A stretch of 64,000 bases of DNA from Larus michahellis. Lineage: Eukaryota > Chordata > Aves > Charadriiformes > Laridae. The notes beneath the pieces were generated by a model. It was not told the DNA's origin, did not search any database, and saw only the letters and a program-made list of their open reading frames with translations. Positions 41,847-55,200 of the stretch are shown one piece after another; the first letter of the stretch is position 1, and the number at the start of each line of letters is the position of its first letter. Position numbers and translations under genes: made by a program. Location of the stretch: positions 50,193,324 to 50,257,323 of the forward strand of contig NC_133901.1 of assembly GCF_964199755.1 (NCBI RefSeq). Reading direction: 5' to 3'.

Positions 41847-44200
41847 TTATACATAACGTGTGATCTGTGGAAACCTCTTCAGGAGCTTGTTCACTTTGCT
41901 CGAACTTAAGTTTCCCCTGGGTGACAAGGTGTCCTCGTTTTGATTCTTGCGCTCCTTCTGAAAGAGAAAAAGAAACCTCAAAATATTATCTCTGCTTGTT
42001 TGCAGAGTTTACGCTCACCCCCAAAGACTACTACTAATTGTACTGGGAAGTTTCTTTCAGAAGAATGCTATTTCTTTAAGGGACACTTACAATAGCAGTA
42101 ATATTGGCTCAATAATCACAAGGCTTTCAAAAGCTGATGACCTTTAAGTGATGTAATTAATGACTGACTGGCATCTTGCAAAGCTGATACTCTCCCATAT
42201 TCTTAGTTAACAACTCCAGTTTTTTTTCTTTTTACTTTCTATTACTCAATTTGATTCTTTGTAATCTACCAAATAAATTGTGGACAATTTTTCATTTGTG
42301 CTGCAACAGCAACACAAACAGCACCAGTAAATAACTATTTATTAAATGATGGTACTGTTACTGAAAAAAAAAAAGGAAACCTGTGATCAGTTAAAGGACA
42401 AGTTTAGTACCTGTACTTACCTTTAGTCTGCTTTTGAAACTGACTTGATTTCAAGTTTATCATATATCTGGAAACCTCTAATTTCCACACAATATGAAGT
42501 ATATTTTTCAAGGAAATGTCTAGCCTTCAAAGTCAGAAACAGCCTAAAGGAACTCCTAATCTTCAGAGAATTGAGAATAGCTGTTAACTACCTCATGTAT
42601 CCTGAAAATTCTGTTTGTTATGAGAATTACTGAAACCACTGGTTATTTGTCTACCACGTTGTCTCCACCCTCACCCCTGCAAGCACAGAACTATTTACAG
42701 ATTTATGACAGACTGGAATTTGGGAATCCTAACTTACCACTCTCCCCCACTGTCTAGATAATGCAGATATTGGATTGGTAACCCAGTCAGCTATTTAATT
42801 TTATGAATCAGAGCAGTTGCGAAAACTTGCCTACACTGTACATCTCCCCAGTTACAATATAATCCACATCTCGCACCATACAAATCATTGTTCTACCTAA
42901 TAGCTCCAAACTGTATTCTCCCTCATTCAGAACTATCCTGTAATATGGAGAAGAACAATGCTTCATTAGTGCTGAAACTTTATAGATTAAAAACTGGAAG
43001 AAATCAAAAGAAGTGGCCTAGGTTAGGGTCAATAGACAGCAACTGAGCTCTACTTCAGGCATTAGACAATACAAAAATGACTGGATGCGACTATTGTTTC
43101 ATCCTTAGTTATAACATGCCAAACACCCAGTCCCTTCCTGCAGTCCTTTATTTTAATTCTAACTTAATTTTAATTTAACTTCTGCATTCAAAAAGGAAGG
43201 ACTGCATGTTTGAGCTACATCATCCTCCATCTCTCCTACAGCTCACATGGGTTACACCACCAATCAAATTGTTCCGAGAACATTACTACTGTTGGCACAC
43301 AAAAAATAACTGGGAGCTTCCTCGTTCCCTACTACTAGTCTTTAAGAACACAAAAGAGGCCTTAATTACTTCTGCCTTTGCCACGCAGTCATAGAACATC
43401 CGTATCTCCTCGGCACAAGCTGCATCGTTGAAGTCATTCTGTTTCCAGCAGGCCATCATTACTGACATCTCCGTAATGCATGTCGCCTCTAGAAGGGAAA
43501 GACACAACCAAAAATCTCAGATGTTTGACATTTCATCCTAACAGCATCCACAGTGCATAAATTTACAGTTAGAAGTTTAAGATGGGGTAGAGGCAGGTAA
43601 GAAAAAACAACATTTGAAGTAAAGATCTCATCTTTGGTTTGTGCAGAGATGTTGCTAGCACAAAGATTAGCACCACCGCAGCCATCTCACATCTGATGGA
43701 GTTCTTAAGGTAAATGCTATGTTGAAATGTAACAAAGGATTTTACACACGCAATTCATGTACGGAATATCACAAGATGCAACTTTAGTGTTGTCGCACGA
43801 GAAAGCAATCTCTTCTGAAGTACTCATGTGCTAATTCCACGGCACAAACCAGGCCCCTTTCCCCTCTGCTGCCCTGCAAAGGCGCTTCTGAGCGTCACCT
43901 CGACCCGGCCCTGACGCACCATCGCCCTTCCCAGGGTGTAGCCGGAGGCAAGCGGGGGGAGGAGGCTGGCGGGCCCCGCGGCGGCAGGCCTACCCCACAG
44001 GGGCTGGGGGGCCCTCCCCGCGGCGGGGGCGTTCAACGGCCCGGCGCCACCAACTCACCTCCCGCCTCCTCCCGGCGGTTCGCCACCTTGTTAGCCAACA
44101 CCAGCGGCCGGGTCGGGCGGATAGCCGGCGGCCGCTTCTTCTGCCGCCACTGCCCGGAGACCCAGCGGGTGACCCAGGCCGGGTAGACGGGCGCCGCCAT
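41847..44200 (-). CDS. CHCHD1: CHCHD1 (mitochondrial small-subunit ribosomal protein mS37), complete, 3 exons
   Basis: Coding exons in order: 44200-44059, 43488-43370, 41957-41847. They join in phase (1, then 0) to 372 nt, encoding 123 aa (human 118). The protein is a small twin CX9C component of the mitochondrial ribosome, imported through the MIA40 pathway. The first exon begins [18 protein letters not shown] and includes [20 protein letters not shown]. The second begins [20 protein letters not shown] and carries both motifs, [11 protein letters not shown] and [11 protein letters not shown], each with nine spacing residues. The third ends [15 protein letters not shown]. The start ATG sits inside a YY1-type AACATGGCGGC. 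Position next to FUT11 matches human 10q22.2. The exon 2 donor GAA/GTAATT is weaker than usual. Confidence 0.96.
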
Positions 44201-44480
44201 GTTCTTTGCGACAGGCCGTACGGCGAGCGGGCCCCGCCCACCCGGCGAGCGCATGCGCGCTGCCCGCCCCGCTGGGCTCGGCAGCGCCGGGGTCCCGACC
44301 GCTGCGCTGCGGGGACGCGGCTACAGCAACCGCACCCTGCGGGACGCGGCGGTGACCCCGAAACCCAGTGCTTTTGCCGATGGGTCACGTCGTCATCCCA
44401 CCGCACGGGAAACCCCTCTTTTCGTGGGGCAACCTCACAACCTCCTCCTTCTCCCCGTTTTCCGGCGAAGGCCGTGGAAA
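43840..44480 (-). promoter_or_regulatory. CHCHD1 CpG-island promoter
   Basis: A GC- and CpG-rich island surrounds CHCHD1 exon 1. The translation start is embedded in a YY1 site (GCCGCCATGTT on the plus strand, 44193-44203), an arrangement common in TATA-less genes for mitochondrial proteins. The long frame at 43990-44406 in a second reading phase is a composition artefact. Confidence 0.7.
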
Positions 44481-44499
44481 CTAAACAACTCTCTCACGG

Positions 44500-47400
44500 T
44501 TTCTGTGTGACAGGGAACCACCCAGTAACAACTCCAGCAATTCGCATCTCAAAACCTTCCCTGCAGCAACCCTAACCAACGAAGGGGTACACACACTCCA
44601 GCCAGAGCAGAAGAAATCGCGACCGTGTCAGATAACTCAAACGGAACTGGAGGAATTCTTTTGCAACTCTGTGGAAACTTCTCTTGGTGCTTGAAACTCT
44701 GCGCTGCTTCGCTCTCAGCCCTCCACCTCTCTCCATTACATACTAACAGCTGGATCTGCCCCGCATTGGTGACTGATGCTCCTACCCTGCCTTCCAAGAA
44801 GATCCTGAAACTGCTTCTGCTGAAATGGCCGTGTTGTTCTCACAGCCTCGTACTCAGTAGTGGAGAATCCCCTTGTTCCCAGAAGTTTCTTTCCTAGTGT
44901 AGGATTTAAATCCCTGGAAGCCCTCAACTCATCAGGCTGGTTCTGGAGCCCTTATGTCCCCAGCTGAAAATGACAAGTAATGCAGAGGGCACAGTAACAT
45001 CTGAAGGGCTGGGGTACAGACAGATTTCTGCCGAGTATGAGGGACAAGATAGATGTATAGAACAGAGGAGATGAGATACTGGACTGGGGACATAAAATAC
45101 TCAGATGCTTGTCGTATAGTGGTCACTAAGTCATCTTATCACTGCATCAGGGCTGCTTCAGGCACCAGCAATTTCCTTTGTGCACTAGAGGACATAGGAA
45201 GAATCCGTTTTCTTCCATAGGAATGCTGAACAATTTTTTGCAGTGTGCTCATCACTTTGGATGAAGAGAATATACTGGACTCTGCCCAGTCAAGGAAGTT
45301 AACAAGACATTGGAAATTTTGTGACCTTGATTTTAAACAGACCTATACCAGAATATTCTCAGTATCATTATAAGAATTCACTGCATCAGTATCAATACTA
45401 GAATTTACTGCATCTGCAGATTTAATATATACTCTGGTATGTCTGATTCTATAATTATGTTTTCGTTATTGTTAATATTTTCTTAGAGTCCAATTAAAGA
45501 ACATGAGAAGACATTTTCAAGTTAACAAAACATTTCTTTTGATCCTCTTTAGAAGCAAATTTCCATCTCTTTAGGTCCAAATTCAAACAGTCTGGTCTGG
45601 AACTTCTGAAACATTTTGGTAAAAGGGGTGTTTCTCTACTTCCATTTTTTCTGATGGGCCAGGAGCTGTTGTTCTACCTTGGCTACCAATAGAGAAGAGA
45701 AACAAGCTGGCACCTTCAAATTAGGCTAGAGGGCTTGCATCCTGCAACTCTAAACATCAGAAATCTTGCAAATCCAAGACAGGGAGATGAAGTACTTCTC
45801 AGTAGTCCAGTTCATGTGAGGTTCAGCTGCTCTTGGTTTTTTGGCCTCTTCTAGTTAGCCCTACTGATACTCACTTTTCTCTACTCCATTTGCCTGCTGC
45901 AATTACTAACTAGACTTGCACAAGAACAATAAAAAGAAAAGACGCAAATACTAGGACATAAGAGAAGCTGAATTGCACTCCCTGTAAATCAGCCTCCCTT
46001 CTTCCAAATTACATTAGCTAATGGTGGCAGCATCTTCAGGCACATTCACCTTCAAAAGCTGATCTCTCTTTTAAGCAATTCCAAGAAAAATGGGGGGAAG
46101 CTGAGAAAGAGAAAGGCAAGCTACACAAGGAGAATTATAATAGCTTCCTGTCAGTTACTGCTGTCTGCATTACAATCTCTTTTTTTTGGCATTCAGCCTG
46201 GGTTTGGAGCATCAGCCTAAGAAACTCCTGAGCAGACAGAGTAACGTATGTGATGGCGTCTGCACAGACCATGCAGAGATGTCTGAAGAAAAACACAAGC
46301 ATTCGTTTTAAGCGAGAATGTAGAACTACAGAAGAGGTGTGTTACTCAATAGCCAAGTCTCTCTGTAGCCTGTATTTTGTATAGCTGATAGCACAGAGAC
46401 GCTAATGGATGGGACAGAAGTTCCAACTTTATAGGGACAACGGGAAACCCAAATCCCTCAGCACATTGACAAGTGAACTCCACAGATGTTTAATTGTGGA
46501 TCCTAAATGTACAAGTATAAAGAACATGTAAAATTCTAACTGCATTTACAACCACTTTACTTGGATGAACAGAGTTAAACCTGAATCCTAGCCTGCATTT
46601 TCAGCTAGTCAAAACCAAAATGAACCACAGAGATTAAGCTGTTAGTATTAGATTTGAAAAGAATCTATAGCACAACTGGAATAAGGGCCAGTTATGATGC
46701 TACAGTACATGCTATGCCGCAATTAACTATAATGCTAACGATGCTGTAATAAAATACACCCTTAAAATTAGATTGTTGTCTTAAATACCTCTTCAATGGT
46801 GAGAAATTACACCATGGATCCTTCGCTTTCTGGAGTAACTATGTAAAACCTCCAGACATTGCCTAAAAAACAGTTAGGGGATGAGGCTAAGAAATCAGTT
46901 GTATTGGGAGAAATGAAGAGAGCTGATATCCACTTCTTTCTGAACTGCGTGGATCCAGCTTTCAGGTAAATACCAGCATATTCACCCAAGTTTATCCTGA
47001 ATGCCCCAGTTTTCTCATACGACTTCCTAATACCCTCACCTACCACAGTTTATTCTCAGCTGTCTCACCCTGACCTCCTTAAACTCCAATTTAATTGGAG
47101 ATGCCTTAAAAGTTAAGGCATCCCCACTTTAACTTTAGTAGTGAAACTAACCAGTTTGCTAAGATCCCAGGGGGTTCAGACTTACTCCTGTCTGCTGAGC
47201 TATTTGGACAGTATTAGCACTCAATGCACATATTAGTAGAAATGCATTCATTCACACAATGACAGATGCAATTTCTTTTCTGACATGTCACCCCCTGCCC
47301 CAACTCCAATGCTAGCCTACCTTATCCTGAGCTGTCTCAATCAGATCAGCCACCCTGCATTATTCTGTCCATCTGACTAGTTCTGAGCTGCCATCCCTAA

Positions 47401-50400
47401 TCCCTAACTCCCAGATCTATTCAAATTCATCCCATTTCCACTGCAAATTACCTGATGCCTTCTTATTTGCTCAAAGATGCCACAAAGTATCATGATCTGC
47501 TCTGATCCATTCCAAGATCCCCAGAACCATGTCTAGCTGAGACACTTCAGCATTAGATCCGTCTTTTCTGCAGGAGAGAATGTATCTAACAGCATAGAAA
47601 TTAAGATGCCAGTAATGTCACAGCTCTGGAACAAATCCTACTGTTCCATTCTTCTCCACCCTTCCTAATTCTTCTGCGGGGCCATGAATCTCTCACTGCC
47701 AGCTCTTGAGACACTGAATCATAAGAGAAGTGCAGTTTATTAAAGCCTGACATAGGCTTTGGCTCAGCCAGTCATATCACTAAAAGGTTTTTGTCTCTGA
47801 TTTATTTCAACCTGTCAGTAAAGGTCTCTGGGCAGAATGAAGGAACCTGCCACCCTGTATGTTTCTGATTAATACAACTTCTCAGAAGGTGCCTGGAGAT
47901 CTATCAACAATCTTAATTAAATCAAACCAAATGGATGACAGCTAGTCATTAAGGGAGTGGCTCTCTTGGGACACTGGCAGAAGAGTGCATATGCAAGGAT
48001 GGTAAGGGAGGCAGATGGCTGCCTGTCTAACATAGCAAAGCCTGTTTAAGCAGCGATGCCCCTGATGGCTGTGTTTCAATTCAATTTATCCCATTCCTAG
48101 TCCTTTAGGAGTTATTTGTTCTTTCATGCCTGTTAAAACTACCCTCTGCCAAGGTGCAAGAGGGGTATTTCTGCTGTGATTCTCCACTGCTGCACTTTGC
48201 AGACCATTTCCAGGGAAAGAATCTCCTATTCTCCTTTCCCTCCAAACATAAACATCCATTGTTGCTTGGCTCTCATTCTACTCAACATCACAGAGGACCC
48301 AGAGATCATTCAGTTTGAAAACTACTACAGTGACAAAGAAAGAAAAGGCAATCCTTTTTCAGTTCTAGAAATTACCAATGGTAGGTATCAAATTAATATT
48401 CTTCAGTGCGGTTATTTGATTCCTAGAAATTGCAGTGCTTGCTAAAGGACAGAAAACACAAGACTACTAGTTCAGTATATAAAACACCCAGCTACTTACT
48501 GAAAAAAATAGGCAGCACCTGCTATCACAGTTTTGGCAAAATGAGAACTTTAGCTTGTCCAATGCAACGAAATGGATTTCTAGATTTTTAACCTGTCAGA
48601 TATTTGTTTCTCCTCTCTCACCTTTTAGAGGGCATAAACTTATCCCAGCTTGTCAAGTCAATTCTGAGACACAGCATCAATAGCATCTACTGGTGTTTCA
48701 TATGAGCAGTAATGAGGAGATATCTATTTTTAGAACATTAATGCTAGTGAATAAAGCTATCCTGACAGCTTTGAAATCCTCCCTCTCTGGTCACACAGTA
48801 AACAGGCAAAATGCATGACAAGCAGTGAAGTCACTCACCCTAGTTCATAGAAGCCTACCAAAGGGTTTACAGAGGTCACCTCCTTATCATCCTCAATATT
48901 TGATATCTTTGCTAGAATTCCTGATTAGCCTCAGTTGTGTGTTGTTATCAGTACAGGCACCTGCAGTGTAAGAACTTGATTAAGAAAGATGTTGTATACA
49001 CTGTTCAGTCTGAGTATCATATAAGCCTTCCAGTAGTTAAAATATGAGTGGTGACATTCAGCCACCATCTAGCTGGTTTGGATTTAAAGCAGTGAAGTGA
49101 GAAATCCAGTTAGCATTCAAGACCAGAAATCAAAAATCTTTCCCAAAATATTAATAGTTGCTGCAGTGACCTTCTTCCTTGCCTGCATTCACACCTTGCA
49201 TTAGTAGAAAGACAACTAGGATCATAAATTGAATTCACTTTGGCTAAGACTAACAGCAGTATTTGGACATTTTATAGCAATCCTTTCAAATGCACTATTA
49301 AGTAAATTAATTGCAAACTCTTCAAGGGTATGAGACCCAGCTTCTCCTCCTGCCTCCAAATAACAGGAGAGATATGAAAGCAAAGCCCTGATGGTAGAAC
49401 CGCCTTTATTCAACATTTTGCAGTCCTTGCTGTGCAGAGAAATGGATGTCATGAAGGTCGGTCAGCAGCCTGGAACAAAACTGCAACCACAACGCTTTAG
49501 CCAGCTAGGGAGGATTCCCGCCTTGCCCGCCCCTGAGGATTTTGTCTGGCAGCTATACAAGTTACTCATACTACGCACTGGAAGAGATATTTCAGCCTTA
49601 ATTCTTATGCACCATGTACAATAAGTGAAACATTTGGTATATTAATATAGGCAATAGACACTGTTTATAAATCATGGACATACTGCGAGATATAGAAAAT
49701 GATAAAGGTAGCATGATCTATTACTACAAAAAAACCTCTGCGGACACAAGATAAATAAGGCTTGGGTGAGCATCATGGCTGTGAAGAATAGTAGCTGACA
49801 CTCATTAACTTTTGAGAAGTTCACCACCTGTAAGACTGTAAAAAATAGTTAAACCGAGGAAGACACTAAGAACTCAGAAGAGAAAGCTATAGAAACTGGC
49901 TCATGACTCCTAACTACAAACTAAAACTTATACTTTGAAAATAGGAATGAACTTTGACATGCTTTGAAAGATACATTCAAACACACTTTGAAAGTAGGAG
50001 TAACAAAAAAACTTGTTGACTGGTGACTGTAATATACTGAGTACAGATAATAAATAGTGGTGAAGGAATACTTGGATTGTGAACTAGCATATTAATGAAT
50101 CAGGGTCCCAAGGAATTCTTTTTCTCTTGGTTTGCTAGCTACTCTTAAGTTTGTACCACCGTATCTTCAATTCTGTTGTTAGCTGACAAACATGCTCATT
50201 TTGCTGAGTGGGAAGGCAAAGTGAGGCTTTAAGACATCACTAATGAAGAACTAAGCGGTGCTATGATACACACGCTTACATTGGCACTTCCTCCATTTCT
50301 GCAAGGACAATACATTAAATGTAGCAGGTCTAATTCGGCAAGAGCAGACAGATTATAACAACTACCTGGACTTGGTTATAAACACCACACTTCTAGAAAA

Positions 50401-51700
50401 TCTACTTAAATTACAGGATAAAATAGCAAAAGCAGGATGTGCTTGTACCTACTTCTTATTTTTTATGTTTGGTACAAAAAGCAAGATCAGAATTTCTCCT
50501 CCTGACTATCCCACCAAGCACTTGAGTAAGAAAGGGTTTTGAGATATAGCTAATTAAGAGAACCATGCAATCAAAGAATACTGAATGATTTTCTATACAG
50601 AAACATGAAGAGAATCTGAAGTAGTTGAAGGCATTAATTCAAACAATTTATTTAAATATCATTAAACTGTTCAGTAGAAGTTGATATTCAGATATAAAGC
50701 AGCCTTAATTTGTTTTATCTTAATTTACTTCTCAAGCATGTTGTGGCCACTTCAATCCTAAATACACATACCTGTAATCTCAGTCTGAATTGAGTAATCC
50801 ACTTTCACAATTAATTCAGATATATTGACTTAGGTATTCACGTCTCCTGAGTAACTGAAAAAAAGGAATGTAAACTGATGAATGCATTTTAGCTGAAGAA
50901 CTATTTGTTACTATTATTACAGAACAGATATAAAAAAAGCAGTTTTCTCCTAAAAAAAAGAAAAATCAAATAGAGAAATAAAATCCCATTATACCATTAA
51001 AGACATCACTACAGTGTGGCCATATTTACTTGTGCTTTTAAACCCATCACACTAAGTGAATTAGTCTCCCTCCAATACAAGATCAATTATTTCAGAAAGG
51101 TATCAAACATGGCAGGGAACAGTAGACTTTATTTATATCTGTAAGAGATACAGAGATCTATCCACATGTCATCACTTACTTTTAGGAACTCCAGTCACAG
51201 ACCAGGATCATACTATGTGTTAAGATTTGGTAGAGATACAAAATCGTTTCAGTGTACCTGATTCTGATCATCCACTTCAGCATAGAAAGCCAGCAATGTT
51301 TGTATCCAAACTGCAGAGACCACTGGAAAGGCACCATTGCAAGAATGTATTTATCTTTGCAGAAAGTTGCAGATACTCAAAAAGAACAAATCAAAGGCCT
51401 CTGAACTGCTGGCATTAAAGTCAAGATTACAGCTGGGATTTCAGATTTGATGGAAATTTAAAAGAACCAAAGAATACTAATTTTACTCTAGTGCTACACA
51501 ATACCAGGTAATACACTTGCTGGTGTGAAATACTTTGTTGAAAGTTGTGAATTAAATAACTTAGTCTCTCATCCCATTGTATGTATCAACTGGAAAGTTA
51601 GCAAATGAGGAAAATTAGGCAGCGAGTTAAGTGACCTGCCCATAGCTATTCAGATACCCTGAAACGTAGGAGTAATTGAGGCATGGTTACTTGAGGAGAA
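44500..51700. other. Intergenic spacer between CHCHD1 and FUT11
   Basis: About 7 kb of mostly AT-rich sequence. I find no splice-consistent exons, tRNA or other RNA gene. A MIR remnant lies at its right end. Short open frames (for example 48176-48445 and 49391-49624) show no domain. Confidence 0.6.
51570..51685 (-). repeat. MIR SINE remnant
   Basis: The plus strand reads GCAAATGAGGAAAATTAGGC, AGCGAGTTAAGTGACCTGCC, then CATAGCTATTCAGATACCC. This is the reverse complement order of MIR (ATGAGGAAACTGAGGC, GTTAAGTGACTTGCCC). It lies directly beyond the likely FUT11 polyadenylation site. Confidence 0.7.
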
Positions 51701-51705
51701 GAGAC

Positions 51706-51711
51706 TTTATT
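51706..51711 (-). terminator. Candidate FUT11 polyadenylation signal AATAAA
   Basis: AATAAA on the minus strand, about 530 bases beyond the FUT11 stop. Another AATAAA lies near 51127, so the 3' UTR could be longer. Confidence 0.4.
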
Positions 51712-52243
51712 GCTGCAGTTTCATAAGGCACAATTGCTCTCCATAGACATTTGTCTTTTGTAACTCCTTCACTGGAAAAGCTATTTGTTAATAACAGCTA
51801 AAAGTACACCTTAATGAGGAAAATAAGTAACTGATAAAATACTTATAAAAAACGATTACTATTTTGGAGATTAAAAAAAATCCCTGAAATAACTTAGGGC
51901 ATTTGAGCAAGAGTCTGAAGAGGTGTTCCTCTGACGTCATGTAAGCCATAAGGAAACTATACCAAATGCAAAAGGAGAGTAAATTCCTCTTCTGCCTCGC
52001 ATGTTGACACCTGCAATTCAGGAGTGGCTTCACATCACAGAGCTGAATTCAAATTAAAGCAGTTGCTAAGACCTCCACCACTGAAATCCAATCATAACAG
52101 AAACTCACTCCCTTTATGCACCAGAAAAAACAGTTTCTGTGAGAGGTTTTTCTTCTATTTCAAGGCAAACATTTGGAGCGAGGTAAGAATTCGCAGTCTC
52201 AACTTTCAATGCACTTTTCAAATCAAGCTTTTACAAAGATGGG

Positions 52244-55200
52244 TCAGCGTTGCCTCGTCCTCTTGAGAAAAATCTCATGCATATAGTCCCAAAATCTTCC
52301 CTGATGTGACTCATTGCGATGAATCATAGCAGTGAGGGCCTCACCCTGATCAAGGCTTTGCCAATAATCCTGCAGCCACATCTCTTTCCAACTGAAACAA
52401 AAAGAGACACCACCATAAACCATTAAAAAAACAAATGAGTCTGCAGCTGTAATAGCGCTTGAAACATTTTTTTTTTCTTTCACACAAGAGGAAAACAGGC
52501 CCAGAGATAGTCATGACAAAGCATGCTGTTACTGTGCCATTGTGCTCCAAGTCATTTAAAGAAACTTGCTATGAAAGTTCTCTACGGAAAATATACGTTC
52601 AGCATTAGCTTTACAACATTCTAGAAATATCAGCATGCAACTGGACTGTTAACCAAAAGGACTAAATTATTAAGTGTAGAGAATAAAAACTTCTATTAAA
52701 ACAAAATCTAGCACAGAGTCTCTATATGATTTTGGGAATAGCCTTCCACGTCCAGTACGCGTATAACAGCCTAAAAAACAATATTTTTTTTTCCAGATAA
52801 ACCATTTAAAAATTAGAGAATGACACCTACTCATTACAAACTCGTGTTATATCCCTCAACCATGACTCTATCTCCAGACCATGTGGTTGAGTATACACTT
52901 TCTCTTTTACAATGCAAAAGTTCTTAAACTTTTCACAGCCCAGACTACATCACTGCAACTTCCAGCAATTCCCTTTCCATTCATGATCATCTGGACTACT
53001 TCTCTCATTCATGTTATATCAAGGTATGACAATAACTTATTTATCTCTTCCCTGTTTTATCTGCTACCCAGCCACATAAGCCCATCACAGATTTTAGAAA
53101 GAAGGACCAAACATGATACTCTTTTTCAGCTGTCCATATGAGTTACCTGATACTTGTTAACTTACACACAGGGCTTTTTGCTTCTTCTCCCTCCCAATCA
53201 CAGAAATAAGTACAGTGCCTGCTGCATTCACTCTATACATCATATATTAAACCAAGCACAGCTGCACTACCCAGAAGCAGATTTCACCCACTAGTCCAGG
53301 AAGCCCAAAAGGAACGCACAACATGTCATAGTCGCTTTCTTTGTAGAGCACTATACAACTTGTATCCCATGGGAATTAGTGTTTGGTGGTCAACAGCATC
53401 ATCTGCGGTGGGACATTTCTGTAGCGTACACCAAAAACCTCAAAATAAACCTTTTAAGATAGATTACAATGTGAAGGATCATAGACAGAGGCTTACTTCT
53501 GCATTAAAAAAAAAAAAAAAAAAGTCTGCCAAAAGGTTCCTTTCTAAAATGCAGCACTTGGACATACTGTGAGATCACTCTGCTTACCAGCTAAATTAAT
53601 TAACCTTTGTTCAAGGACTGCCAAGATGCATTACTTGTTTTTTTACAGCATTGAATAATGGCATATGTTAGGAAAATGAGTATACTTGCATTAAGTACTA
53701 GACACAAGTGGCAGTAGGTAACAGAAAAAATAAAATGTTTACCAGCTGAACTCTATGAAAACACCACTGAAAGGAATTCCAGTATCCAAGTGAAGACTTT
53801 TGTCAAAAACATTAAATAAGAATACTTTGGTATTTTTCTTTTTACATTGCTGTTATTGATTTTTAAGAAAATAATTTCACTCTGATTCTGTAACTTGTGA
53901 AAAATTGGTACCCCAGGATGATCAGGAATGTACAAATATCCTGAAACTACCAACTACATACACCCTAAATGTTATTACCATGAGATACAGATCTATCTTT
54001 AATCCTGGATGATTACTGGATTCTATTGCAAGACACACCTTACTGTGTACATGTGGCAAATCTGATACACTTCTTAGCTGGTTTTCCTCTTGTCATAAAT
54101 AAACCGTGACTTTGACCTAGCAAAACCAGGATGGTTTGAAAATATTGCTTTATCAAAGGCACACTGGCTTCTCTTTTCTCATGCTACCACAGGTGAAAAC
54201 TGTTTAGGTAACTGGAAAGGTATTGTCACTTAGTCTTCTTATAGTTACCCTCTCAAACACCCCACTTTTGGAAAATGAATCCTCATCAATGAAACAAATC
54301 AAACATTTCACAAACATGAGAGTCCAAGAATAATTGGAGATTCCGGTTCCTACTAAACAGATGCTCTACTCATCACTAGCACTGTAACTCGCTATTTTCT
54401 GTGCAAAGCAGCCAAGAATTCAACAGATTATAGCAACCGACCCATAACCTAACACATACAAATGGCTGTTCTACAGCCTTTCTTCTGAAGCTTATTTGGG
54501 TGTGAAGCCCAGAAGTCCAAACACAAGTGAGGCTGCAAGCATAAGGATTTAGGAACCACATCACCACACTTAGAGCTAAAGGACAGCAAGGTGAAGGTAT
54601 AATAATGTGCTCCAGCAACATGTACCTACACAGAGAAAGATTATGATGCAACAGTTCTGTTAATTCAGCACATTTGCCAACCCTAAAAACAAATTACACC
54701 TGGGAACAAGGGTTACAGAGCATGCAGATGCACAGGGTAACCATACTGTAATTGGGTACTTGCTCTAAAAAATATATAAACTCCAAATGTCTTTGTTGTT
54801 CTCTGAGTTCCAGAAGCCCCCAGAACCTAAAAATCACAATGTACATTTATAGTCACACCTTGTACAGTGCATAATTCTATCACCTGTAACCCCACTAGGC
54901 CTGCATCATTTTTCCACCGTGTTTTCTAAAGTAACAAAATACACAATTGACTGTCTCAGTCAATTAAACAGACAGTCATTTAAACTGATCATATTGTTGA
55001 CATAATATTACTGTCAAACTGACAAAATATGAGCATGTTTAGCTAATGCTTTGGTGGCAATTTTATGCTACTGTCACACCATTTACAATTCTAAGTAATC
55101 ATCTTCCATTTTGGAGATAGAAATGGTGAAAGCTCAGATGCTTACAAGAGAGAAACCACTGTATCTCACTGGACATCCCCTTCATCACACATTGGAAGGT

